Assembly (NCBI GenBank): GCA_947361225.1
Contig: CANAIK010000002.1
Span: forward strand, 26,877 to 90,876
Source of the DNA: an uncultured bacterium
GTDB taxonomy: Bacteria; Cyanobacteriota; Vampirovibrionia; Gastranaerophilales; Gastranaerophilaceae
Reading direction: 5' to 3'
DNA: 64,000 nt
The notes under the pieces were generated by a model. That model searched no databases. It was not told where the DNA came from and worked only from the letters and a program-made list of their open reading frames with translations. This document shows positions 26,655 through 34,726 of this stretch, in pieces. Position 1 is the stretch's first letter, and each line of letters opens with the position of its first letter. A program made the position numbers and the translations under genes.

Positions 26655-27059
26655 TTAAGCTAAATTCTCGGGTTTTTTCTTTCTTCCTCTTTTTAAACTA
26701 TTAACAATATTTTGTTCTTGGATAGTTTCATCCATATTTAAATCTTTAGCTATTTTATTAATATAATCAATGTAGTTTTTTGATTCAACTCCGCTTTTTT
26801 CTAACAAAGAAAGAATAACTTTAACCCCGACCAAATTTAAAGACAGATTTCTTGTCAAAAACTGTATAAATTTACCTTTTTCAATATCATAAACTGTATA
26901 ATAGCGTCTATTTTTGGGAGTTCTTTTCGGGATTAACAACCCTTCTTCATCATAAATTCTCAATGTTCTTTGATGAACTTTAAGAATATCTGCCATATTA
27001 CTTATTGATATTGCGATTTCATAAAAATTTTCTTTATTTAATTGCAAAATGACCTCCAA
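26655..27059 (-). CDS. MerR-family regulator (HspR-like)
   Basis: 134 residues. The N-terminal winged helix (about 15-85) has ISNMADILKVHQRTLRIYDEEG and RRYYTVYDIEKGKFIQFL. A helical C-terminal part ends in a basic KRGRKKK tail. Such proteins bind long-spacer promoters, and HspR-like ones answer to stress. It is divergent from the XRE gene at 27145, and the shared upstream region contains two AAGCGT-N5-TCTATA sites. Element B begins at its stop codon. Confidence 0.85.
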   Translation of the reverse strand: MEVILQLNKENFYEIAISISNMADILKVHQRTLRIYDEEGLLIPKRTPKNRRYYTVYDIEKGKFIQFLTRNLSLNLVGVKVILSLLEKSGVESKNYIDYINKIAKDLNMDETIQEQNIVNSLKRGRKKKPENLA

Positions 27060-27093
27060 AGTTCTTTGTTTATCTATATTTTAGTTAGTAAAT

Positions 27094-27135
27094 AAGCGTA
27101 GTTTTCTATAGAAATAATAAGCGTGTCAGTCTATA
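27094..27135. promoter_or_regulatory. Operator pair upstream of XRE paralogue 2 and the merR-like gene
   Basis: A degenerate 17-base site (27094-27110) and a full copy of AAGCGTGTCAGTCTATA (27119-27135), both of the form AAGCGT-N5-TCTATA, start exactly 25 bases apart. The same pair with the same spacing recurs at 27410 and 27435. Confidence 0.65.
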
Positions 27136-27144
27136 TTGTCAAGT

Positions 27145-27360
27145 ATGAACACTAAAGTTTTAAAAAAATTAGGCAAAAACATAAAACGCTACAGACTTGA
27201 TTCAGGTCTAACACAAGAAGCACTTGCGCAAAAAGTTCGAAAACATCAAACTTACATTGGAAAACTGGAAACCGGCAAATGCAGTCCTTCAATAAAAACC
27301 CTTTTTGCAATTTCCAGAGCACTTCGAATTAAACTTTCAAATGTTTTTGATTTCGACTAA
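27145..27360 (+). CDS. Small XRE-family regulator (paralogue 2)
   Basis: 71 residues: LGKNIKRYRLDSGLTQEALA, then KHQTYIGKLETGKCSPS, a helix-turn-helix domain and little else. Start at the ATG at 27145; a TTG nine bases upstream is in frame but unlikely. It is a close paralogue of the next gene and of 20608-20829. Operators sit immediately upstream, consistent with autoregulation. Confidence 0.88.
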   Translation: MNTKVLKKLGKNIKRYRLDSGLTQEALAQKVRKHQTYIGKLETGKCSPSIKTLFAISRALRIKLSNVFDFD

Positions 27361-27409
27361 AGCAAAAAAAATTTTAAACTCTTTATTGATGTTCATTTTA
27401 CCAATAAAA

Positions 27410-27451
27410 AAGCGTGTCAGTCTATACAAATAGTAAGCGTGTCAGTCTATA
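27410..27451. promoter_or_regulatory. Operator pair upstream of XRE paralogue 3
   Basis: Two identical copies of AAGCGTGTCAGTCTATA (27410-27426 and 27435-27451), 25 bases apart, ending 10 bases before the start codon. Confidence 0.75.
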
Positions 27452-27460
27452 TTGTAAACT

Positions 27461-27682
27461 ATGAACACTAAAATCCTGGAAAATTTAGGGAAAAATATAA
27501 AAAAATACAGAATAGATTCCAGCCTAACCCAAGAACAACTGGCTGAAAAGGTTGGGGTTCATCCTACCTATATCGGGAAACTTGAGGGTGGTAAAAACAA
27601 CCCCTCAACAACAATGGTGTTTAAAATTACAAGAGCTCTAAAAATAACATTACCTCAAATTTTTGATTTTGATAAAAAATAA
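27461..27682 (+). CDS. Small XRE-family regulator (paralogue 3)
   Basis: 73 residues. LGKNIKKYRIDSSLTQEQLA, then GVHPTYIGKLEGGKNNPS. The first codons and about 40 upstream bases resemble those of paralogue 2, so the cassette (operator plus gene) was tandemly duplicated. It probably regulates itself and its neighbour. Confidence 0.88.
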   Translation: MNTKILENLGKNIKKYRIDSSLTQEQLAEKVGVHPTYIGKLEGGKNNPSTTMVFKITRALKITLPQIFDFDKK

Positions 27683-27732
27683 AGGATTTATATACAACTT
27701 TACACTAAATACTCCTAAAAACTAATCATAAT

Positions 27733-27790
27733 GTCATTCCGAACTTGTTTCGGAATCTGATAATTGGTAGGATGCTGAAACGAGTTCACC
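27733..27790. repeat. REP-like palindromic repeat remnant
   Basis: ATTCCGA (27736-27742) and TCGGAAT (27750-27756) form a hairpin inside the motif CATTCCGAACTTGTTTCGGA. A partial mirror (GCTGAAACGAGTTCA) follows at about 27774-27788. This resembles short palindromic intergenic repeats known from many bacteria; the second arm is degenerate. Confidence 0.5.
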
Positions 27791-27845
27791 TTGGCAGTTT
27801 TAACTATTTTTAGTGCAATCTGCTCTTAAGCCTCAAAAAATAAAT

Positions 27846-28091
27846 ATGACAAACCAAAAATTTAACAGTATTATTGCAAAAAGAATTAAAAAACTGCGAG
27901 AATCCAGCAATTTGACCCTTGAACAACTCGCTTATCAAAGCGGGATATCCAAAGGCGGATTGAGTGAAATTGAGCGAAATCTTAAAGAACCAAGAATGTA
28001 TACAATTGTCAAAATCTGCGCAGGGCTTGGAATAAGCGCAAAAGACTTTTTTAGTTTTGATGAAATAGATAGATTTATAAACGAATTATAA
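27846..28091 (+). CDS. XRE-family regulator
   Basis: 81 residues from the ATG at 27846 (an upstream GTG at 27813 is less likely because it falls in the repeat-like leader). The domain is RIKKLRESSNLTLEQLAYQS, then GISKGGLSEIERNLKEP, as in SinR-like regulators. It is not closely related to paralogues 1-3. Confidence 0.85.
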   Translation: MTNQKFNSIIAKRIKKLRESSNLTLEQLAYQSGISKGGLSEIERNLKEPRMYTIVKICAGLGISAKDFFSFDEIDRFINEL

Positions 28092-28206
28092 TTCCCCAAC
28101 CATTAACAGTAATTAGAAATTTGATATAATAATTCTAAGGATAAATACCTTACTTCCTCCAACACATACAATTTAATGAAGAATTGGTTGGAAAGGAGGT
28201 GAAAAT

Positions 28207-28281
28207 ATGACTGAAAAGATAATAAAAACCGCCATAGCGGCAACTATAGCGGTTTTAAAAATTTTATCAATTTGGTTATAG
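28207..28281 (+). CDS. Element C 24-residue hydrophobic peptide
   Basis: The ATG at 28207 is preceded by AAAGGAGGTG. The peptide begins MTEKIIKTAIAATIAVLKIL and ends in SIWL: an amphipathic-to-hydrophobic helix with three early lysines. It ends in TAG inside the TATAGGG arm of the next hairpin. It aligns with elements A, B and D by an acidic/basic pair near the N-terminus, an Ile-Ala core and an identical length. Confidence 0.55.
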   Translation: MTEKIIKTAIAATIAVLKILSIWL

Positions 28282-28362
28282 GGTATGAAGTGAAACCTCG
28301 AAGAAGTTAGATTTCTTTGGGGTTTCCCCCTATATTTCTTGCAAATTATGCAAGAAGGAAGA
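28278..28362 (+). terminator. Tandem hairpins after the element C ORF
   Basis: An outer TATAGGG/CCCTATA stem encloses GAAACCTC.../...GGGGTTTC. A second hairpin, TTCTTGCA/TGCAAGAA, follows. The second is not followed by a strong T tract, so termination may occur at the first. Confidence 0.6.
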
Positions 28363-28530
28363 CATTGGTCTTCATATTATATTATAAACCGTTTTTATAA
28401 AAATTCAAGTTTCATTCTTACAAATCATTAACGGCAATTAAAAATTTGATATAATAATTCTAAGGGTAAACACCTTGTTTTCTCCTCTAGCACAGACATT
28501 TGTGAAGAATTAGCTAGAAAGGAGGAAAAA

Positions 28531-28605
28531 ATGACAAAAGAACAAATAAAAATTGCTATAAAGGCAATTATAGCAATTTTAACATTTATTTATTCTATGT
28601 TATAG
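28531..28605 (+). CDS. Element D 24-residue hydrophobic peptide
   Basis: ATG at 28531 after AAAGGAGG. The peptide begins MTKEQIKIAIKAIIAILTFI and ends in YSML. Its length of 24 equals that of elements A, B and C. The codon region for Ile-Ala in the middle reads as an extended -10 box on the other strand. Confidence 0.55.
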   Translation: MTKEQIKIAIKAIIAILTFIYSML

Positions 28606-28682
28606 GGTGTGAAGTGAAACCTCAAGGAAGTTAGATTTCTTTGGGGTTTCCCCCTATATTTCTTGCAAATTATGCAAGAAAG
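28602..28682 (+). terminator. Tandem hairpins after the element D ORF
   Basis: The same pair as in element C: TATAGGG.../...CCCTATA enclosing GAAACCTC/GGGGTTTC, then TTCTTGCA/TGCAAGAA. Confidence 0.6.
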
Positions 28683-28749
28683 TCTTCATATTATTTATTA
28701 TAAACCGTTTTTATAAAAATTCAAGGGTTGAAAATTATTTGTATTTTCT

Positions 28750-30033
<1,284 letters not shown>

Positions 30034-30146
30034 TCAAGTATAATTAAATTCTAACACAAAAATAAAATGTAATATCAACACTTGTAACAAACTTTTTTTT
30101 GGTATAGAATTAATGTGATTATGACTTTTATAAGGAGTAAATTTTT

Positions 30147-31802
30147 ATGTCAACTAAAGAATTTTTCACTAATTCAGAAGAATTGAAAGAAATGATGAGC
30201 GCAGCTCGTGCTACAATTACAGCGCCATTCTTTGGAAACAACGTTGAAGAAGTTAAAAGTGTTTCCGAAGCTTATAAATTAGCTAAAGATTCCTCAGGAA
30301 CAATCGAACTTACAGGAATGCCCGTTTTTGAACCTGAAAAAATCGGTTTGCCTAAAGGAGCTAATCAACTACTTTTTAACGACGGTACAGTTGTTGGTCG
30401 TTGCGCTGCAGCAAGAAAAATCGTTGGGGAGCCAAATTGCGACCTAGCTTATTTATTGCCGATTATAAGAGAAGCAATCTATGGAACCCGTGATAAATTA
30501 ATGTATAAAACAGAAGCGGTTGTTGGTTTGGATAAAGACTTTATGATTAAAGCTCATTTAATGATTCCAGCCGGTTTTGAGAATATTATGTATTCTTGGA
30601 TGTTAAATTTCCAATATATTAACGAAGAATACGCTAGAATGTATGGCGAATCCAGATTAATTAACGAAGGCGATATTTACGTATTCTCAGATCCTGATTG
30701 GACTCATCCTGATTTCCCATATGGTTTAACTTTCTTTGATCCTGTTCACAATTGCGCTTGTATTCTTGGTATGAGATACTTTGGCGAACACAAAAAAGGC
30801 ACTTTAACTCTTGCTTGGGGTTCAGCTGCTCGTAACGGATATGCGTCTTGTCACGGTGGTATGAAACGCTATAACTTAGACAACGGTTCATTCCAAGTTG
30901 CAGTATTTGGTTTATCAGGATCCGGAAAATCTACAATTACACACGCAAAACACGGTGGAAAATACGATATTACGGTTCTTCACGACGATGCGTTTATTAT
31001 TAACGTTGATAAAAAATACACAATCGCACTAGAACCCGCTTATTTTGACAAAACAGCCGATTATCCAATCGGATGCGACGATAACAAATATATCCTTACT
31101 CAACAAAACGCAGGGGCTATTGCGCTAGCTGACGGCAAAGTTGTTTCAGTAACAGAAGACATTAGAAACGGCAACGGTCGTGCTGTTAAATCAAAATTAT
31201 GGTCACCCAATAGAGTTGATAGAATCGACCAACCCATTAACGCAATTTTCTGGTTAATGAAAGATCCTACAATTCCTCCTGTATTAAAACTTTCAGGCGC
31301 ATCATTGGGTAGCGCTATGGGTGCAACTTTAGCCACTAAACGCTCAAGCGCTGAAAGATTAGCTAAAGGAGTTGATCCTAACGCATTGGTTGTTGAACCT
31401 TATGCAAATCCTTTTAGAGTTTATCCTCTATCTATTGACTACACAAGATTTAAACAATTAATCGAAGACGGAGTTGATTGTTATATCTTAAATACAGGTG
31501 AATTTATGGGAACAAAAGTTCAACCTAAACACACTTTAGGAATTATTGAAGCAATTGTTTCAAAAACAGCTCAATTCCACAAATGGGAAAACTTTACAGA
31601 TATCGAAATAATGGATATTGAAGGATTTGACGCAAGTTTCTCTAATAAAGAATATGCAGATCAATTTAGAGCTCGTATGCAAGATAGAATCAACTTTGTT
31701 CAATCAAGAGAAACTGAAAAAGCAGGAATCGATAAACTTCCTGCTGATGCATTGGAAGCATTGCAAAAAGTTATTAAACAAACTGAAACTGCAAACGTTT
31801 AA
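30147..31802 (+). CDS. pckA: Phosphoenolpyruvate carboxykinase (ATP-type family)
   Basis: 551 residues. It interconverts oxaloacetate plus ATP and PEP plus CO2. The kinase-1a loop is FGLSGSGKSTITHA (about 250-263) and kinase-2 is the DDAFI stretch. CHGGMKRYNL and the C-terminal YILNTGEFMGTKVQ are family-like. Codon use is cleaner than in its neighbours and the ribosome site is AAGGAG, as expected for a highly expressed metabolic gene. It may run in the PEP-forming or the fermentative direction. Confidence 0.93.
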   Translation: MSTKEFFTNSEELKEMMSAARATITAPFFGNNVEEVKSVSEAYKLAKDSSGTIELTGMPVFEPEKIGLPKGANQLLFNDGTVVGRCAAARKIVGEPNCDLAYLLPIIREAIYGTRDKLMYKTEAVVGLDKDFMIKAHLMIPAGFENIMYSWMLNFQYINEEYARMYGESRLINEGDIYVFSDPDWTHPDFPYGLTFFDPVHNCACILGMRYFGEHKKGTLTLAWGSAARNGYASCHGGMKRYNLDNGSFQVAVFGLSGSGKSTITHAKHGGKYDITVLHDDAFIINVDKKYTIALEPAYFDKTADYPIGCDDNKYILTQQNAGAIALADGKVVSVTEDIRNGNGRAVKSKLWSPNRVDRIDQPINAIFWLMKDPTIPPVLKLSGASLGSAMGATLATKRSSAERLAKGVDPNALVVEPYANPFRVYPLSIDYTRFKQLIEDGVDCYILNTGEFMGTKVQPKHTLGIIEAIVSKTAQFHKWENFTDIEIMDIEGFDASFSNKEYADQFRARMQDRINFVQSRETEKAGIDKLPADALEALQKVIKQTETANV

Positions 31803-31824
31803 GCTTGTTTAAACAAAAAATAAA

Positions 31825-31856
31825 AATGAATGGATTAGTTTCCATTCATTTTTTTT
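31825..31856 (+). terminator. Intrinsic terminator after pckA
   Basis: AATGAATGGA (31825-31834) pairs with TCCATTCATT (31841-31850), followed by a run of T. Confidence 0.9.
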
Positions 31857-31943
31857 ATTAAAAAATTTTAATAAATTGCCTTTATAAAAAATAAAATTAT
31901 ATAATATTTGTGGGGATTCTACAGCTTAAAAACGGATGTTTTA

Positions 31944-33119
31944 GTGCTTAAGAAAAAGAAAAATATTTTCTATAATTTAAATTTTGACGCATTTTTTCCT
32001 CAACTTAGAGAAACTGTAAAAAATGCGGTTGAAAAATACTGGGAGCTTGAATCTAGCGTCTACATTCAAGCTATAAATGACTTTCGAGAAATAAGACAAG
32101 AATCCCTGGTTAAAAATTTGGACTTTTTTTCAAGCCAAATTAAGGTTGATAAACACAAACCCGTTATAATAAGACTTGGGAAAAATTTTGTTGAACAATA
32201 CCTAAACTCAACTCTTGAGGATTCACCCCCCGATTTTAAGCTTTCCTCCTTAACTCCTTTAGAAATAAAAATTCTCAATAATTTTGCCGAGTTTTTATAC
32301 AAAAAAATAAATGAAATTATCCTATCTCCAAAAGTAGCTAAAATTAGTGAAAAAAGCGAAAAAAACCTTAACTTAATATTAGGAATCTCCTCCAGAAGTG
32401 ATTTTTTAGCTCAAGTTGTCCTATCAATCCCCATTGATAGAATCCCTTTGGAAGAAATTGAATTTGCAACAAACTTTAACGACGAAGATTTTGCAGCTTC
32501 CAATGTCACAACAAGAATTAGAATCGGACGATCAAAAATCACGGTTGAGGATTTAAAAAATCTTCAAAAAGAAGATATTGTGCTCTTAGAGGATAGTTCT
32601 GCCGTCAATTTAGTCCTTGTTTCAGGAGCTTTAGAACAAAAATTCAAAGTCAAGGTTAATCCTGATTTGATAATGAACTTTGATAACGAAGAAGAAGAGA
32701 ATGATATACAACAACAAATTAACAACGAGGTAGCAATGGAAAAAAATCTTTGGGATGATATCCAAATTGAAATAAGTGCGGAATTTGATAAAGTCAAAAT
32801 GACGCTTGGAGAGCTTAAACAAATTACAAAAGGACAAATTGTCGATTTGGGCTCTGTTTTTAACAACGAAATTTCTCTTTATGTTGAGAATAAAAAAGTT
32901 GCTAAAGGGGAGCTGCTTATTATTAATGATAAATATGCAATTAAGTTGAATGAAGTTCTATCGAGTTCGAAAAGCGAAACTCAAGAAACGAAAGAGGTTG
33001 AGAATCCTCAAAAAGAACCTCAACCCCAGCCTCAAGAGCAAGAACAACAGCCCCAAGCGCCAAATGAAACTCAAGAGGTTGAAGACGAGGAATTTGACTA
33101 TTCGGATTTTGAAAAATAA
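31944..33119 (+). CDS. Flagellar motor switch protein with two SpoA domains (FliN/FliY-like)
   Basis: 391 residues from the GTG at 31944. A TTG at 31908 is in frame but lies just after a TATAAT box (31900-31905), so it would be near the transcription start. The N-terminal 170 residues are unassigned. The first SpoA domain (about 190-250) has TRIRIGRSKITVEDLKNLQK; the second (about 265-335) has MTLGELKQITKGQIVDLGS, the FliN signature. A Gln/Pro/Glu-rich disordered tail follows. It forms part of the C ring that sets rotation and export. It is first in the fliN-O-P-Q-R run. Confidence 0.8.
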   Translation: MLKKKKNIFYNLNFDAFFPQLRETVKNAVEKYWELESSVYIQAINDFREIRQESLVKNLDFFSSQIKVDKHKPVIIRLGKNFVEQYLNSTLEDSPPDFKLSSLTPLEIKILNNFAEFLYKKINEIILSPKVAKISEKSEKNLNLILGISSRSDFLAQVVLSIPIDRIPLEEIEFATNFNDEDFAASNVTTRIRIGRSKITVEDLKNLQKEDIVLLEDSSAVNLVLVSGALEQKFKVKVNPDLIMNFDNEEEENDIQQQINNEVAMEKNLWDDIQIEISAEFDKVKMTLGELKQITKGQIVDLGSVFNNEISLYVENKKVAKGELLIINDKYAIKLNEVLSSSKSETQETKEVENPQKEPQPQPQEQEQQPQAPNETQEVEDEEFDYSDFEK

Positions 33120-33143
33120 AGGAAAAAATAAAGGAAAAAGCAA

Positions 33144-33590
33144 ATGCTAACATATATTACAGCTTTTATATTCTACACCCTTGCAATGGTCGGGGTTTTA
33201 TTGGTCGGTTTTGTAGTTTACAAAAAAACTTTTCTTATAACAAGAAACGACAACAAAGGTTCAATAAAAATTGTCGATAGTTTAAATATTGCGCCTAAAA
33301 AAATGCTTTTTGTTGTAAAAGTCAAAAACGAAAAATTTTTAATCGCCTCAGGAGCTGAACACACAACGTTTTTAGCGAAATTAGAGGATAGTGAAGAAAT
33401 AGTTCAACAAGAAATTGTGGATGAAAAAAAAGCAAAACTCGATAAAATTGAACAACAATTTAGAGACCTTTATTTGTCCCCTGAACCTGATATGTTAAAA
33501 TCAAAAATTCAATCAATGGACAAAAAAGAAATTGTTAAAAAGTTATTAAAGGACCTAAATCAAACTTCAACAATAGAAAGTGCATTCTAA
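33144..33590 (+). CDS. fliO: Flagellar biosynthesis protein FliO-like
   Basis: 148 residues. One membrane segment (about 5-27) is followed by a FliO domain, with IKIVDSLNIAPKKMLFVVKV and FLIASGAEHTTFLAKL. The C-terminal half is charged. It chaperones FliP assembly in the export gate. Ribosome site AAAGGAAAAAG. Its stop directly abuts the fliP ATG. Confidence 0.85.
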   Translation: MLTYITAFIFYTLAMVGVLLVGFVVYKKTFLITRNDNKGSIKIVDSLNIAPKKMLFVVKVKNEKFLIASGAEHTTFLAKLEDSEEIVQQEIVDEKKAKLDKIEQQFRDLYLSPEPDMLKSKIQSMDKKEIVKKLLKDLNQTSTIESAF

Positions 33591-34232
33591 ATGGATAATA
33601 TTCTAAAAGACATTAACCCTGTAATACAACTTCTTATTACAATGGCGGCTTTTTCGCTATTGCCTTTTATTTTTGTTTCAATGACACCTTTTTTGAGGTT
33701 CACAATTGTTTTTTCAATGTTAAAAACCGCAATGGGTACAAACTCAGTCCCTCCTGCTATTACTTTAATCGGATTATCGCTAATTTTGACCCTTTACACA
33801 ATGGCTCCTGTTTTCGATGATATGTACAAAGCTTATCAGGTTCCATATCAAAAAAATCAAAATGTTATTGAGGCGCTGGACGCTGGTTCTAAACCTTTAA
33901 AAGAATATATGTTAAAACAAACAAGACAATCGGATTTGGCGTTTTTTGTCGAGAAAACAAAAAATACAATCCCAAAATCACCCGATGATTTGACTTTATG
34001 GGAAGTTGCGCCGGCTTATATAATTTCAGAACTTAAAACATCTTTTGAAATCGGATTTATCATATACGTTCCTTTTATTGTTCTGGATTTAGTTGTGGCA
34101 AATGTTCTTCTGGCTTTAGGGATGTTTATGTTATCCCCCCAAATCGTCTCAACCCCTTTTAAACTGCTTATTTTCATTGCGGTTGACGGGTGGAGTTTAA
34201 TCGTCAAAGGAGTTGTGGAGAGTTTTAATTAA
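33591..34232 (+). CDS. fliP: Flagellar export gate protein FliP
   Basis: 213 residues with four membrane segments. Family motifs: MTPFLRFTIVFSMLKTAMGTN (cut to 20 here: TPFLRFTIVFSMLKTAMGTN) and FIIYVPFIVLDLVVANVLLA. No cleavable signal peptide is evident. It forms the FliP5-FliQ4-FliR1 export gate with the next two genes. Confidence 0.96.
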   Translation: MDNILKDINPVIQLLITMAAFSLLPFIFVSMTPFLRFTIVFSMLKTAMGTNSVPPAITLIGLSLILTLYTMAPVFDDMYKAYQVPYQKNQNVIEALDAGSKPLKEYMLKQTRQSDLAFFVEKTKNTIPKSPDDLTLWEVAPAYIISELKTSFEIGFIIYVPFIVLDLVVANVLLALGMFMLSPQIVSTPFKLLIFIAVDGWSLIVKGVVESFN

Positions 34233-34723
34233 TGGAAATTTTGGTAGAATTTTTAGCAAAAGGTTTTATGGTAATGCTCTCAATTTCAATGCCCTGCGTA
34301 TTAATGGCAGCGCTCGTAGGACTTGTTGTCGGGATAATGCAAGCCGTAACGCAAGTTCAAGAACAAACAATTGCAGCAGCCCCCAAGGTTTGTATTGTTT
34401 TTTTAACAATTGTAATGTTGGGTGGATATTTTATCAAAATTCTTACAAACTATATTTATGAAGGAATTAACATAGCTTTTCAAGTTGTTCCAAAAAACGA
34501 TTCTTTTGTATTGCCTGACAATTATTATAAATACACAAGACCTTTTAATGCTGAAATGAAAGATGAAATTAAAAACGATTCAACAAGAAACAGAGCGCTA
34601 TTGGACGAAAACATTCCCTGGGACAAAAAGGCAATTAATCAGCCAATTTACGTTAAAGCAAAACAAACTCCCAACGCTGAAGCTAATTTTATTGAAAAAT
34701 TGAGAATTCAAAGAGGATATTAA
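34232..34723 (+). CDS. fliQ: Flagellar export gate protein FliQ with unusual C-terminal extension
   Basis: 163 residues, against about 90 in typical FliQ. The N-terminal 88 residues are ordinary FliQ: two membrane helices with LVVGIMQAVTQVQEQTI and the loop APKV. Residues about 89-163 are a soluble Asn/Lys/Asp-rich tail with no recognised domain. The tail is in the normal frame, with no sign of a fusion or frameshift. It overlaps fliP by one base (TAATG). Confidence 0.92.
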   Translation: MEILVEFLAKGFMVMLSISMPCVLMAALVGLVVGIMQAVTQVQEQTIAAAPKVCIVFLTIVMLGGYFIKILTNYIYEGINIAFQVVPKNDSFVLPDNYYKYTRPFNAEMKDEIKNDSTRNRALLDENIPWDKKAINQPIYVKAKQTPNAEANFIEKLRIQRGY

Positions 34724-34726
34724 TTT

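Larger units (their letters stand above)
26389..26667 (-). repeat. Element B: inverted copy of element A, abutting the merR-like gene
   Basis: About 279 bases matching 20923-21205 on the other strand. Promoter (TGTTATAAT), leader, ORF and terminator are all present on the minus strand. It begins inside the last codons of the merR-like gene, so it follows that gene directly. Confidence 0.8.
28101..28409 (+). repeat. Element C: first copy of a tandem pair
   Basis: Promoter TTAACA (28103-28108), 16 bases, TATAAT (28125-28130, extended by TGA). The leader has an SD-blocking stem, followed by a 24-codon ORF (28207-28281) and two hairpins. About 300 bases are repeated as element D. The leader stem is CCAAC (28159-28163) with GTTGG (28187-28191), and CTTCCT faces the ribosome site GGAGG (28195-28199). 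Confidence 0.8.
28426..28725 (+). repeat. Element D: second copy of the tandem pair
   Basis: Promoter TTAACG (28428-28433), 16 bases, TATAAT (28450-28455, extended by TGA). The leader stem is CTAGC (28487-28491) with GCTAG (28513-28517), and TCTCCT (28481-28486) can pair with the ribosome site GGAGG (28521-28525). Compared with C, both sides of two base pairs have changed together. Confidence 0.8.

Noticed and set aside
20252-28091. Prophage or integrative element suggested by several XRE repressors
   Set aside because: No integrase, structural, lysis or packaging genes and no attachment-site repeats were seen; housekeeping genes are interspersed.
20923-28725. Elements A-E as insertion sequences or MITEs
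   Set aside because: No transposase, no terminal inverted repeats and no target-site duplications were visible; they contain complete expression signals instead.
32941-33153. Several short frames (both strands) over the tail of the motor switch gene
   Set aside because: They arise from the Gln/Glu-rich tail read in other frames and lack starts with ribosome sites.
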